From positions 62,001-126,000 of the forward strand of contig NZ_LATM01000015.1 of NCBI RefSeq assembly GCF_000972495.1: DNA of 64,000 bases, in the 5' to 3' direction. A program made the position numbers and the translations under genes. Below are positions 1 to 7,648 of the stretch, piece by piece (positions within the stretch are counted from its first letter, which is position 1; every line of letters starts with the position of its first letter). The notes under the pieces are model-generated. The model was given only the letters and a program-made list of their open reading frames with translations. It searched no databases and was not told the origin of the DNA. The stretch is from Hymenobacter terrenus. GTDB lineage: Bacteria > Bacteroidota > Bacteroidia > Cytophagales > Hymenobacteraceae.

Positions 1-706
1 AATAACGGTAGAGTTTCAGGGGTTGGCTGAATTGAATCTTCCAGGGGTAGGTCTTTAGGTAGGCATCCCACTGGGCTGTACTGAGTGTGCGAGTGCGAAT
101 CTGCTGCTGCACGGCGGGCGGGAGCTTGGCCTGTTCCTGCTCAATCATGAGCGAGCGGTTAGCCGCCTCGTTGAAGCGCTTGAAGTCAAAGTCGATTTCC
201 CGCGCCTCGTAGCGGCCGAGCAGCACCTGGTTCTGGCCGGAAAGCCAGACCACGGCCACGCCTTTGGGCAGCAGGCACAGCGTCAGCGAGTGGTAAGTTT
301 CGTGCTTGTTTTCCTCAATATTCCAGAATCCCTGCTGGAGCAGGTCATGAATACGCCGCTGCGGCAGGAGCCAGTGACCTTCATAGAACTTGTCTTCGGT
401 GTAGGAGAACCAGCGCACTTCCAGGCTGTCGGGAGCCGGGGCCGTGCCGTCGCCGGTGCTCCATCCGATGTGAGAGAGGCCCCAGTCGCCTTCGAGAAAG
501 CCGGGGGCGACGGGGAAGCTCTTGCCGTCGGAGGTGAGAAAGCGGCCTTCAACCACTTCCATCGGGTAGCCCTCGGCGGCGGCTGGGGCCGCCGACAAGC
601 GAAAACGCTCGGTTTGGTATGGTTCCAATCGGTGAAAATAGTGGTAAGTCGCCAGGGCCGCTAATAGCAGGCCACCCAGCAGGAGGTAAAAAAGAGGCTT
701 GAACAT
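1..706 (-). CDS. DUF2931 family protein, partial (3' end outside window)
   Basis: The minus-strand frame is open from the ATG at 706 to the window edge, giving 235 residues without a stop. Residues 4-22 form a hydrophobic segment, a signal anchor or uncleaved signal. The motif around residues 95-110 (LEVRWFSYTEDKFYEG), followed by an alternating hydrophobic region, fits my recollection of DUF2931. It lies 17 bp after the DUF2235 lipase gene in the same direction, so it is probably in the same transcript. In Bacteroidota such proteins are often found next to DUF2235 genes. A role as periplasmic immunity protein against the lipase is inference. The C-terminus cannot be judged. Confidence 0.75.
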   Translation of the reverse strand, partial: MFKPLFYLLLGGLLLAALATYHYFHRLEPYQTERFRLSAAPAAAEGYPMEVVEGRFLTSDGKSFPVAPGFLEGDWGLSHIGWSTGDGTAPAPDSLEVRWFSYTEDKFYEGHWLLPQRRIHDLLQQGFWNIEENKHETYHSLTLCLLPKGVAVVWLSGQNQVLLGRYEAREIDFDFKRFNEAANRSLMIEQEQAKLPPAVQQQIRTRTLSTAQWDAYLKTYPWKIQFSQPLKLYRY

Positions 707-723
707 GGGAGCAAAGGTCGGGG

Positions 724-2142
724 CTAGCCGGCCAGCACCAGCCGGCAGGGAACGCCCTGCGGGCCGGGGCGGAACTCGAAGCCCAATTTCTTGTCCTTCC
801 ACGACAGGTGCAGGTAGTGCTGGCGCAGCCACCGGTAGTCCGTCTCGGCCAGTGGGGCCGTCAGTGGCTGAGCCTGTGGGTTCCCGGCGTGGCTCAGCGC
901 GTACTGCTCCAGCTGAGTTTTGACGGCGAACAGCCGCGAGCCTGGGGCAATGACGTAGCGGATGCCACGCTCTTCCTCCGCGTTGGGGCTACCCAGCGCC
1001 AGCCCATTCTGTTGGGCCAGCTTGAGCATGATGCCTAGGGCTACGTACTGGTAGGTATTGGGCAGGTGGCGAGTGCCTACGAAAATAGATTCTTGCCCGC
1101 TCCGGCTCCGGAAGCTGCGGTCCTCTAACTGGTCTGCGCCATACCAGCCGCGGCTCTTGAAAAAGGGCAGCGCACTCAGCGTGCGTAGCGTCGGGCTATA
1201 AATTAAGGTTTCGGTAAGCGTTTGAGCGTAGCCGCCGCCAATATCGGAGTGGGCGCCGGGCAGCAGCAGCTCCACGCCTTTGCCCTGCCGAAGCGCGCTG
1301 GCGATGGTGGTTAACGAGAAATTGAGACGGTACTCATCAGCTGCCGCCAGGTGTACCACGCGCACCACCTGTGGGTCGGGGTCGAAGTTCAGGTGCAGCT
1401 CAGGCACGTCGTTCTGAAACGCCTTGTCCCCGTCGCGGGCGTGGCGGGCTGCCTTGGCCTTCCAGCCAGCCTCGCCTGCCTCATCGCCCGATTCATCAAA
1501 CGAGGACACCGAATCGAAGAGCCCAACGAACTTAATGGTCACCACGGCCGGCTTCACCCCTAGCGCCCGGCACAGGTTGCTGGCCCGGCCCCGGGAGTCG
1601 GCCCGGCGGGCGCAGAAGTGGCGGGCTGCCGCCGCTCCCCGGCTGAAACCGAACGCGTACACCGTCAGCTCCTCCAGGTATTCACCATTGTTAGGCTTAA
1701 GAAGCTTTTTTATAGCAACGCGCATATCATCAATTCCTTTGGTCACTCGGTCCACAATCCCGGTTGGTCCCGAGCCGAAGCCACCACCCGGTGTGTCGTC
1801 GTCCTCATCGTTGGTAGTGCCGATGCCCTCTACGTACACCGAGGCGATGCGCTCCCCAGGAACCTTCTTGTTGTGCATGAAAAACAGAATGGCCACGTTT
1901 GAGTAGTACTGCGCGTAACTGCCTCGGCTATCTTCTGACGTGAACAAGCCGGGCGTCATATACGACGAGTCCTTGAGCCGCTTCGTGATGTTGCTCTGGT
2001 TATTGCCCGTGCCATCGAAGAAGATGGCCGCTTTGACTTTGACGCCTACTTTGCCGGGGGCGGGCTTGGGTGGGGCGCCCACTTTAACTTTGCCGATGCC
2101 CGGCTGCTGGCTCTGCATCATGCGGTGAAAGGTCGAGCTCAT
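724..2142 (-). CDS. DUF2235 (T6SS Tle1-like) phospholipase/hydrolase
   Basis: A 472-residue protein with an alpha/beta-hydrolase core of the DUF2235 family, which includes the type VI secretion phospholipase effectors Tle1. Residues 38-47 (AAIFFDGTGN) are the family's N-terminal signature. GFSRG at 165-169 is the nucleophile elbow (Ser167). FVGLFDSV at 205-212 offers the acid (Asp210), and LPGAHSDIGGGY at 294-305 holds the likely catalytic His298. There is no signal peptide, as expected for a T6SS cargo. Its ATG overlaps the stop of the PAAR-like gene (ATGA, 2139-2142), implying translational coupling. It probably attacks membrane phospholipids of rivals; substrate and delivery are inferred from the family and neighbours. 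Confidence 0.85.
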   Translation of the reverse strand: MSSTFHRMMQSQQPGIGKVKVGAPPKPAPGKVGVKVKAAIFFDGTGNNQSNITKRLKDSSYMTPGLFTSEDSRGSYAQYYSNVAILFFMHNKKVPGERIASVYVEGIGTTNDEDDDTPGGGFGSGPTGIVDRVTKGIDDMRVAIKKLLKPNNGEYLEELTVYAFGFSRGAAAARHFCARRADSRGRASNLCRALGVKPAVVTIKFVGLFDSVSSFDESGDEAGEAGWKAKAARHARDGDKAFQNDVPELHLNFDPDPQVVRVVHLAAADEYRLNFSLTTIASALRQGKGVELLLPGAHSDIGGGYAQTLTETLIYSPTLRTLSALPFFKSRGWYGADQLEDRSFRSRSGQESIFVGTRHLPNTYQYVALGIMLKLAQQNGLALGSPNAEEERGIRYVIAPGSRLFAVKTQLEQYALSHAGNPQAQPLTAPLAETDYRWLRQHYLHLSWKDKKLGFEFRPGPQGVPCRLVLAG

Positions 2143-2603
2143 GCGTGGTCGTCGTTACGGGTGGTCGATTCGGTTTTGGCTGGGTCGGGCAGCAGCAGCA
2201 AGGGCGCCAGGCCCAGCAGCGCGGTGCGGCTGGCCTCGGCCTGGGCCACCGGCGGCGGGGCCGGCACCGCTATTTGCAGGGTGTTGAGGATGCTCACCAC
2301 CCCACCCACGGCGCAGCGGATGGTACTTTTTTCCAGCAGTGGGTGGCAGCCGTCGGTGAGCACCGTCACCAGCTCAAACGCCTCTTCCCAGCGCAGCAGC
2401 GCAGGCACGCAGGGCTGATTATTTTTCAGGGCGCAGGTGCCGAAAGGCACAAACGTGGTGTCGAGCGTGGTAGCCACTAGCTTGCCTTGCAGCCATACAC
2501 TCTGGTTACTGGTTACTTGCAGCATGCTGGGCACGGTGCCCTTGTCGCAGCGGCAGGGCGCGCCGCCGCACACGAGCTCTTGTCCTTCTTGTTCCTGGCT
2601 CAT
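2139..2603 (-). CDS. DUF4280 PAAR-like spike protein
   Basis: A 154-residue protein starting with the ATG at 2603, which overlaps the upstream stop as ATGA (2600-2603). This start is preferred over one further upstream inside the preceding gene. The N-terminus has CGGAPCRCDKGT, and further Cys, Pro and Asn residues (FGTC, NNQPCVP) match the DUF4280 PAAR-like family, whose members cap the VgrG spike and load effectors on type VI systems. A hydrophobic Ala/Pro/Leu-rich C-terminal third follows. It sits directly before the lipase gene and overlaps it by 4 bp, so it is the likely delivery vehicle for that effector. The T6SS core genes are not in the window. Confidence 0.8.
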   Translation of the reverse strand: MSQEQEGQELVCGGAPCRCDKGTVPSMLQVTSNQSVWLQGKLVATTLDTTFVPFGTCALKNNQPCVPALLRWEEAFELVTVLTDGCHPLLEKSTIRCAVGGVVSILNTLQIAVPAPPPVAQAEASRTALLGLAPLLLLPDPAKTESTTRNDDHA

Positions 2604-3448
2604 ATCGTAGGTAGAATGGGGGTAAAGGTGAGGTGATATTCTTTGCAATACAGCTCGCGGTAGGCGCAGCGCACCGTCAGGTGTACCTCGGCGGGCAGGC
2701 CGGTGCCCGGCGCGAAGCTGTGCGTGGCCTCGTAAGAAAAAAGCACGTCGGCGGGCGCGATGGCTGCCGACTGGCCGAGCGTGGCCCGCAGGTACTCGGC
2801 CACGGCCGCCACGTCGGTGGCCGCGGCGTCGAGGGTGCCCCGCAGGCGTAGGACGACTTGCCCGGACGGGCCGGCGTCGGCCAGTCGCAGGGTTTCGATA
2901 AAGTGCAGGGCTAGCCCGTCGAAGAACTGCGGAAACGTGCGGGCCCGTGTGTACTGGCAGTTGTCGGCGAAGAGCTGCGCGTAGAAGCTGCCCGGCAGAG
3001 CCGCGTACAGGTAGTCATAGGCCAGTGAGGACTCCAGGCCGGCGGGGTGGGCTAGTTGCCGATCCACGCCGGCCACCAGGGCATCCACCAGTGCGCTGGG
3101 CTCCGGGTAGCGGCTCGCCAGCTCCTGCCGCAGGCCCGCCCAGCGGGCCCGGATGGCGGCGTGGTTTACCAGCCCCACCAGTTTGCCGGTGGGGGCCAGA
3201 GCCAGCTCCAGGTCGGCGTAGAGGTCGGCCAGCCGCAGGCCGATTTCGTCGAAGGAAGTACGGTCGGCTTTGTGCAGAACCGAGGCCGAGGTGCGGAGCC
3301 GCAGCTGCCATTTGGTTTCGGCCTGCGTCAGGTGCAGGCCCACGGTTTTTTCCAGGCTGGTCAGCCGTCGGTCGCCGACTACGAATTCAGCCCATTCCGA
3401 CCGTATGGTGTAGGCTATTTCGGCCGTCGTGGGCCGCAGCGCCAGCAC
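2600..3448 (-). CDS. Unrecognised 282-residue protein, first gene of the PAAR/lipase module
   Basis: I do not recognise this family. The frame starts at a GTG (3448). No ATG occurs in frame before the upstream stop at 3503-3505, so GTG is the best conventional choice, though a start a few codons upstream at a rarer codon is possible. The protein is soluble, with no signal peptide: an N-terminal part with beta-like character, a helical middle (residues 60-190) and a C-terminal region of alternating hydrophobic residues. It overlaps the PAAR-like gene by 4 bp (ATGA), so both are probably made in fixed ratio. From position it could be an adaptor or chaperone that loads the spike, but no motif proves that. 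Confidence 0.6.
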   Translation of the reverse strand: MLALRPTTAEIAYTIRSEWAEFVVGDRRLTSLEKTVGLHLTQAETKWQLRLRTSASVLHKADRTSFDEIGLRLADLYADLELALAPTGKLVGLVNHAAIRARWAGLRQELASRYPEPSALVDALVAGVDRQLAHPAGLESSLAYDYLYAALPGSFYAQLFADNCQYTRARTFPQFFDGLALHFIETLRLADAGPSGQVVLRLRGTLDAAATDVAAVAEYLRATLGQSAAIAPADVLFSYEATHSFAPGTGLPAEVHLTVRCAYRELYCKEYHLTFTPILPTI

Positions 3449-3674
3449 AACCCGCCGCGGGCTGGGGGTGAGCGGGGCGGGAGAGTTGATGGTGCCGACT
3501 GACTAAGTATCCCCCGTTAGTTGAATAGTTGGCACAATCGCCGGTGCTGAAAAGGTAGAATAGTAAGAATAGGGTGTAATAATACGGCAAAATTATTACA
3601 TAGCCCCTGACTTATTACCACCTAATCACCCGCTCATTCCTTGACCAAGTCATCTCACGACCCCGGTTCATTGA

Positions 3675-3802
3675 CTCACAAATTCTACGGGCGATGTAAA
3701 AAGTGTGAGAACCTCAGCGGACTCACACTTTTCGCAGCAGGTAAAAAAAGTGTGAGTCCTTCACCATTCTCACATTTTTCTACCTGCTGCGAGAAGTGTG
3801 AG
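3675..3802. repeat. 47-bp periodic inverted-repeat array
   Basis: CTCACA-type motifs begin at 3675, 3722 and 3769 (47-bp spacing). The opposite motif GTGTGAG begins at 3703, 3750 and 3796. Each unit is therefore a hairpin with T/A-rich arms and an 11-14 nt spacer. The unit-2 spacer (CGCAGCAGGTA) reappears reverse-complemented in unit 3 (TACCTGCTGCG), so units 2 and 3 together form a ~35-bp near-perfect inverted repeat with a 12-nt loop. The array lies between the divergent ends of two minus-strand genes and no gene covers it convincingly. Confidence 0.85.
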
Positions 3803-3808
3803 ACGGGG

Positions 3809-3863
3809 AAGGGGAGCAACCGGCAGGCCCCGCTCAAAGCAAGGCCCGCCGGTTGCCCCCCTT
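3809..3863. repeat. 21-bp-arm inverted repeat, possible terminator
   Basis: Arms 3809-3829 and 3843-3863 pair with two mismatches (core GCAACCGGC / GCCGGTTGC) around a 13-nt loop. It begins a few bases after the 47-bp periodic array and lies just downstream (minus strand) of the stop of the NagZ/beta-lactamase fusion gene. It could end that transcript, but there is no clear U-tract, so a dispersed palindrome is equally likely. Confidence 0.6.
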
Positions 3864-3926
3864 CCGTATTTCAGTGTAAACCCGCGCCAAGCGGTGTGGC
3901 CGCGGCCCGAAGTGCGAGCTACCAGG

Positions 3927-6900
3927 CTACTTCCGCACCGCCTCAATGGCTAGTTGCAGCAGGGTCGTGCGCACATTCAGCTCAGTCAGTTTGTTATTGC
4001 GCCGCGTGGGGTGCACGCGGTTGGTGAGCAGCACTACCACCAGTTCTTCCTTGGGCTCGACCCAGAAGTAGGTGCCCGTGAAACCAGTGTGGCCGTAGCT
4101 GCTCTGGGAGGCATTCCGGGCGGAGTTAACGGCCGGGTCGGCGGCGGGCCGGTCGAAGGCCAAGCCACGGCGGTTATCGGGGCAGAACTGGCAGCGGGTC
4201 CAGTCAGCCAGCAGTTCCTTGTTGAAGAGCTGCTGGCTTCCGTAGCGTCCGCCCCAGACGTAGGTTTGGGCGAGCTTGGCCACGTCGTTGGCATTGCCAA
4301 AGAGGCCGGCGTGGCCCGAGAGGCCGCCCAGCAGGGCCGCGCCTTCGTCGTGCACGGTGCCGTGCAGCAGCTGGCGGCGGAAGACCGAATCCACCTCCGT
4401 GGGCACAATGCGGCGCAGCGGAAAGCGGTTGCCGGGCCGCAAGCCCAGCGTAGTAGCGCCCAGCGGGCCGTACACTTCCTTTTGCAGATAGGCATCGAAC
4501 GGGAGCCCGGTGCGGGCCTTCACCAGCTCGGGGTAGAGCAGGAACGACAAGTCGGAATAGACGTAGCCCGGCTTGTCGTTCAGCGGCGACTCCCCTATTT
4601 CTTTGTAGATGCGGGCTGGCAGGTCTTTGCGCGCCCACAGGCCGCGGGCAGCCGGCAGCGGAAACCGGGCCGACGAATCGGCGCGGAAGTAGCGCCGCCG
4701 CAGCTCCCCGTTCTTCTTGGTCAGCGCCTTCCAGAACGGAATCCAGGCCTTGAGGCGGGCTTGGTGGGCCAGTACGTCGCGCATTTTCAGCCCGGCCTTG
4801 TTGGTGCCGCGCAACGAAGCAAAGTAGTTACCCAACGTACTGTCCGGGCTAAACTTACCATCGGCTTGCAGCTTGAGCAGCGCGGGAGTGGCCGCCAGCA
4901 GCTTCGTCATCGAAGCCAGGTCGTAGAGGTCGTCGTTGCGCACGGGGCACGGGGATGTTACCGAGGAAGTAAGACCTGGCGCATTGGCAGACGGCCCCGT
5001 CTTCGCCTTTCCGGCTGCCTTCTCTCCTTTCTTCTGCGGGCCCAGCTCCTCATTCGGGGCAAAGCCAGCATAAGTCTGGTTGCCATAGCTTTTGCGGAGC
5101 ACCACGGTGCCGCGCCGGGCGATAAGGACCTGCGCCCCCGGAAATGCCTGGGCCGCCAGCGCCCGGCCCACGAGGCTGTCGACGCGGGCTTCGAGGCGGT
5201 TATCCAGGTCCACGTCTTCGGGGTTGGCGTAGCGCAGGCGGAACTTGCCGGCCGTGCGCAACCCGAAGCCGCGGGCGTAGCGGTCCGATACCGTGACGGG
5301 CAGCCGGCCCGTGACCGCAATGCCGCCGAAAATGGCCTGGGCGGCGAGGTTTTGGGCGTTCTGGCTTTCCTGGTAGGCCAGCACCACGGCACTGGCGCGG
5401 TCCAAATCCCGCACCTTGGCCACGGCATAGGCGGAGCCAAACACGTTCACCACGACCTGCTGCTTTTGGTCGACCAGCTCGCGCAACAGCAAGTTGGTTT
5501 CCGGGCTGATGCCGAAGCTGGTAGCCGGCAGCCGGCCCAGGCTCTGCAACGAAACCAGCACCAGGTTGTAGGCTTTCAGCGCGGCCCGCAGCTTCGTCAG
5601 CTCATCCAGGGTGGGCGTGGCTGAGGCGTGAAAATGGGCCGCAGGAGCATAGTCGGCCACTGCTTTTTGGAAGTCCGTGGTGTCGCTGGGGAAGCCGCCC
5701 AGTACCAGCGTGGCAATGCGCAGGGTATCGAGCCGCTGCAGGGGCAGCAGGTTCTTTTGGTTGCGCAGCAGCGTGATGCTCAGTTCGGTGAGACGGTGGC
5801 TGAGGTACTGGGCGTGGGGGGCGTTGAGGTCCTGGTAGATGTTTTTGGTGTCGATGGGCCGGTAATGGTTCAGGCCGGCCCACTGCTTGAGGGCCAGCAC
5901 GCGGCGGCAGTGCACGTCAATCTCCTTTTGCGAAATCCGGCCGCTGTCCACCGCCACGCGCACCATCTGGATGGCGAGCGGCACGTTTTTGCTGAACTCC
6001 AGAATGTCGTTGCCGGCTATGAGGGCGCGCACGTCGGCCTCGCCGGGCGGAAACATGCTGATGACGCCCCTCATGTTCATGGCGTCCGTAAAAATCAACC
6101 CTTTGAAAGCCATCTCGCCGCGCAGTAAATCGTTGATAATGGGCCGCGACAACGTGCTGGGGCCCGGCACGGTGTCGAGTGCGGGCACGTTGAGGTGGGC
6201 CACCATCATGCCGCCGAGGCCGCCCGCCATGAGGCTGCGGAATGGCGGCAGCTCCAGCGTATCGAGCCGGCGGCGGTCGACGCGCACGGTGGGCAGCGCC
6301 AGGTGTGAGTCGGCATCGACGTCGCCGTGGCCGGGAAAGTGCTTGGCCACGGCCAGAATGCCCGCGTCCTGCATGCCGCGCATGTACTGGCGGCCGTCGC
6401 GGGCCACCGCCGCTGGGTTTTCGCCCCAAGAGCGGAAGCCGATGACGGGGTTGGCGGCGTTGTTATTGACATCAACTACGGGCGCGAAATTGACGTGCAT
6501 GCCCAAGCGCTTGAACTGCTGAGCCACCTCGCGGCCCATATCGTAGAGCAGCGTGGTATCGGTTTCGCCGCCCAGGCTCATCTGGTAGGGGAATTTTACG
6601 ACGCTGTCGAGGCGCATGCCCACGCCCCATTCGCCGTCCATGGCCACGAGCAGCGGCACTTTCGACTGGCTCTGGTAGCGGTTCAGCAGGCGCCCCTGCC
6701 GAGCGGGGCCACCCTGAAAAAATATCAGCCCCCCAATGCCATACTGCTGAATGAGGGCCGAAATCGAGTCCTCATCGACCCGCGTGCGGTTGGAGTAGGC
6801 AGCTACCATAAATAGCTGCGCGGCCCGCTGGTCGGGCGTGAGCACGCGCATCAGGCTATCGACCCACCGCGAATGCAGGTAGCGGGTGAAGGCCGGCGCG

Positions 6901-7157
6901 AGCGGCACCGCGCCGGCTGGCTTGCGGGCCGCGGGGCGGCCGGTGGCCTTGGTACCCGGCGTTTTGTGCCCGGCAGCTTTGGGCTTAGAGCGCGCAGTAG
7001 ATCGAGCGTGAGCGGGCACCGGCCGGCGCTGAGCAGCCGCCAGCAGCGGAGCCGCCAACAACCAGCATAACAGAAAGTACTTAAGATATGACAAGGGCAG
7101 GTTTTTTATACGAAAGTAGCGCTTGTCATCATAGCTGCCTGCACCGCCGCATACCAA
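3927..7157 (-). CDS. GH3 beta-N-acetylhexosaminidase fused to a serine beta-lactamase-type hydrolase
   Basis: A 1076-residue exported enzyme. The hydrophobic segment at 23-42 ends in AAAQ, a likely signal peptide cut. The 22-residue lead before it is long, so a later non-ATG start is possible. Residues ~95-430 are a GH3 domain: KHFPGHGD at 272-279 is the NagZ-type signature and Asp358 in FTDAMNM is the expected nucleophile. A second GH3 domain runs to ~640. Residues ~655-1070 are a class C beta-lactamase-like domain with SMTK (749-752), YSD (867-869) and HTG (1023-1025), all motifs intact. The fusion is known in Bacteroidota and suggests muropeptide or cell-wall sugar processing; the substrate is inferred. 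A Lys/Gly-rich insert (~705-735) interrupts the hydrolase domain. Confidence 0.93.
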   Translation of the reverse strand: MVCGGAGSYDDKRYFRIKNLPLSYLKYFLLCWLLAAPLLAAAQRRPVPAHARSTARSKPKAAGHKTPGTKATGRPAARKPAGAVPLAPAFTRYLHSRWVDSLMRVLTPDQRAAQLFMVAAYSNRTRVDEDSISALIQQYGIGGLIFFQGGPARQGRLLNRYQSQSKVPLLVAMDGEWGVGMRLDSVVKFPYQMSLGGETDTTLLYDMGREVAQQFKRLGMHVNFAPVVDVNNNAANPVIGFRSWGENPAAVARDGRQYMRGMQDAGILAVAKHFPGHGDVDADSHLALPTVRVDRRRLDTLELPPFRSLMAGGLGGMMVAHLNVPALDTVPGPSTLSRPIINDLLRGEMAFKGLIFTDAMNMRGVISMFPPGEADVRALIAGNDILEFSKNVPLAIQMVRVAVDSGRISQKEIDVHCRRVLALKQWAGLNHYRPIDTKNIYQDLNAPHAQYLSHRLTELSITLLRNQKNLLPLQRLDTLRIATLVLGGFPSDTTDFQKAVADYAPAAHFHASATPTLDELTKLRAALKAYNLVLVSLQSLGRLPATSFGISPETNLLLRELVDQKQQVVVNVFGSAYAVAKVRDLDRASAVVLAYQESQNAQNLAAQAIFGGIAVTGRLPVTVSDRYARGFGLRTAGKFRLRYANPEDVDLDNRLEARVDSLVGRALAAQAFPGAQVLIARRGTVVLRKSYGNQTYAGFAPNEELGPQKKGEKAAGKAKTGPSANAPGLTSSVTSPCPVRNDDLYDLASMTKLLAATPALLKLQADGKFSPDSTLGNYFASLRGTNKAGLKMRDVLAHQARLKAWIPFWKALTKKNGELRRRYFRADSSARFPLPAARGLWARKDLPARIYKEIGESPLNDKPGYVYSDLSFLLYPELVKARTGLPFDAYLQKEVYGPLGATTLGLRPGNRFPLRRIVPTEVDSVFRRQLLHGTVHDEGAALLGGLSGHAGLFGNANDVAKLAQTYVWGGRYGSQQLFNKELLADWTRCQFCPDNRRGLAFDRPAADPAVNSARNASQSSYGHTGFTGTYFWVEPKEELVVVLLTNRVHPTRRNNKLTELNVRTTLLQLAIEAVRK

Positions 7158-7292
7158 TCACAATTCCGGTAGCACAGCGAAGCGTTTTTAATGCTTAGGG
7201 CCCGCTCAAAAGTCCTGTGCAGCGTGGTGTTGAAGTGAGAGGACAGCGCGCACAGATGCCGGCTATCTGAATTTCGGCGTGAGTGGATATAT

Positions 7293-7374
7293 CTGGTAAG
7301 AAAAAAGGTTGGCCGTCGATTTTTCTTACCAACGTTGGTAAGAAAAATCGACGGCCAACCTTTTTTCTTACCAG
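7293..7374. repeat. 82-bp perfect palindrome with no loop
   Basis: The two 41-bp arms, 7293-7333 and 7334-7374, are exact reverse complements with no unpaired centre. Each arm is itself a hairpin: GGTAAGAAAAA and TTTTTCTTACC (11 bp) flank a 14-nt spacer at 7306-7319 in one copy and 7348-7361 in the other, where the spacer is reverse-complemented. It lies in a gene-free stretch upstream of the GH3 fusion. Confidence 0.9.
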
Positions 7375-7433
7375 CTCACCGGGTGGGTGCTGGTGCGGCG
7401 CGCAAATCAGAGCGGTTTTGGAGTCGCTTTCCC

Positions 7434-7460
7434 GTAGCGCGGACTAAAAGTCCGCGCTAC
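7434..7460. repeat. Short perfect hairpin element
   Basis: GTAGCGCGGACT and AGTCCGCGCTAC (12 bp each) flank an AAA loop. No U-tract follows, so it is unlikely to be a terminator. I believe palindromes of this sequence recur in Hymenobacter genomes; that is recollection and needs a search. Confidence 0.6.
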
Positions 7461-7551
7461 AGCGTGAGGTGCCTCGGCTGCGCGACGTACACCAATCAGA
7501 AACTACGCTTGCGCTTTGCTCAGCTGCTGCTAGTCAATAAGGACCCGCCAG

Positions 7552-7591
7552 AAAAGCCCTGCCCTCTCTTGCAGAAGGCAGGGCTTTTTTT
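7552..7591 (+). terminator. Rho-independent terminator-like hairpin
   Basis: AAAGCCCTGCC pairs with GGCAGGGCTTT across a loop of about 13 nt and is followed by a run of seven T on the plus strand. No plus-strand gene ends upstream within the gene-free region, so it either ends an unseen small transcript or is the relic of a lost gene. Confidence 0.6.
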
Positions 7592-7648
7592 GGCGCGTCA
7601 CCGTACTAGGGAGTGGTACTGGTTTTTTCACCTTTCGTTCCTGGCATT

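Larger units (their letters stand above)
7158..7648. other. Gene-free stretch
   Basis: No credible coding region is visible here. The stretch holds the 82-bp palindrome, the GTAGCGCGGACT hairpin and the orphan terminator-like hairpin, and presumably the promoter of the minus-strand GH3 fusion. Confidence 0.6.

Noticed and set aside
3675-3802. CRISPR array
   Set aside because: The 47-bp periodicity suggested it, but each unit is a palindrome with a flipped spacer, the repeat is too short, only three units exist and no cas gene is near.
3954-5624. 556-codon frame opposite the GH3 fusion
   Set aside because: Antisense shadow of a real gene; Val/Gly/Gln-rich composition, no signal or motif.
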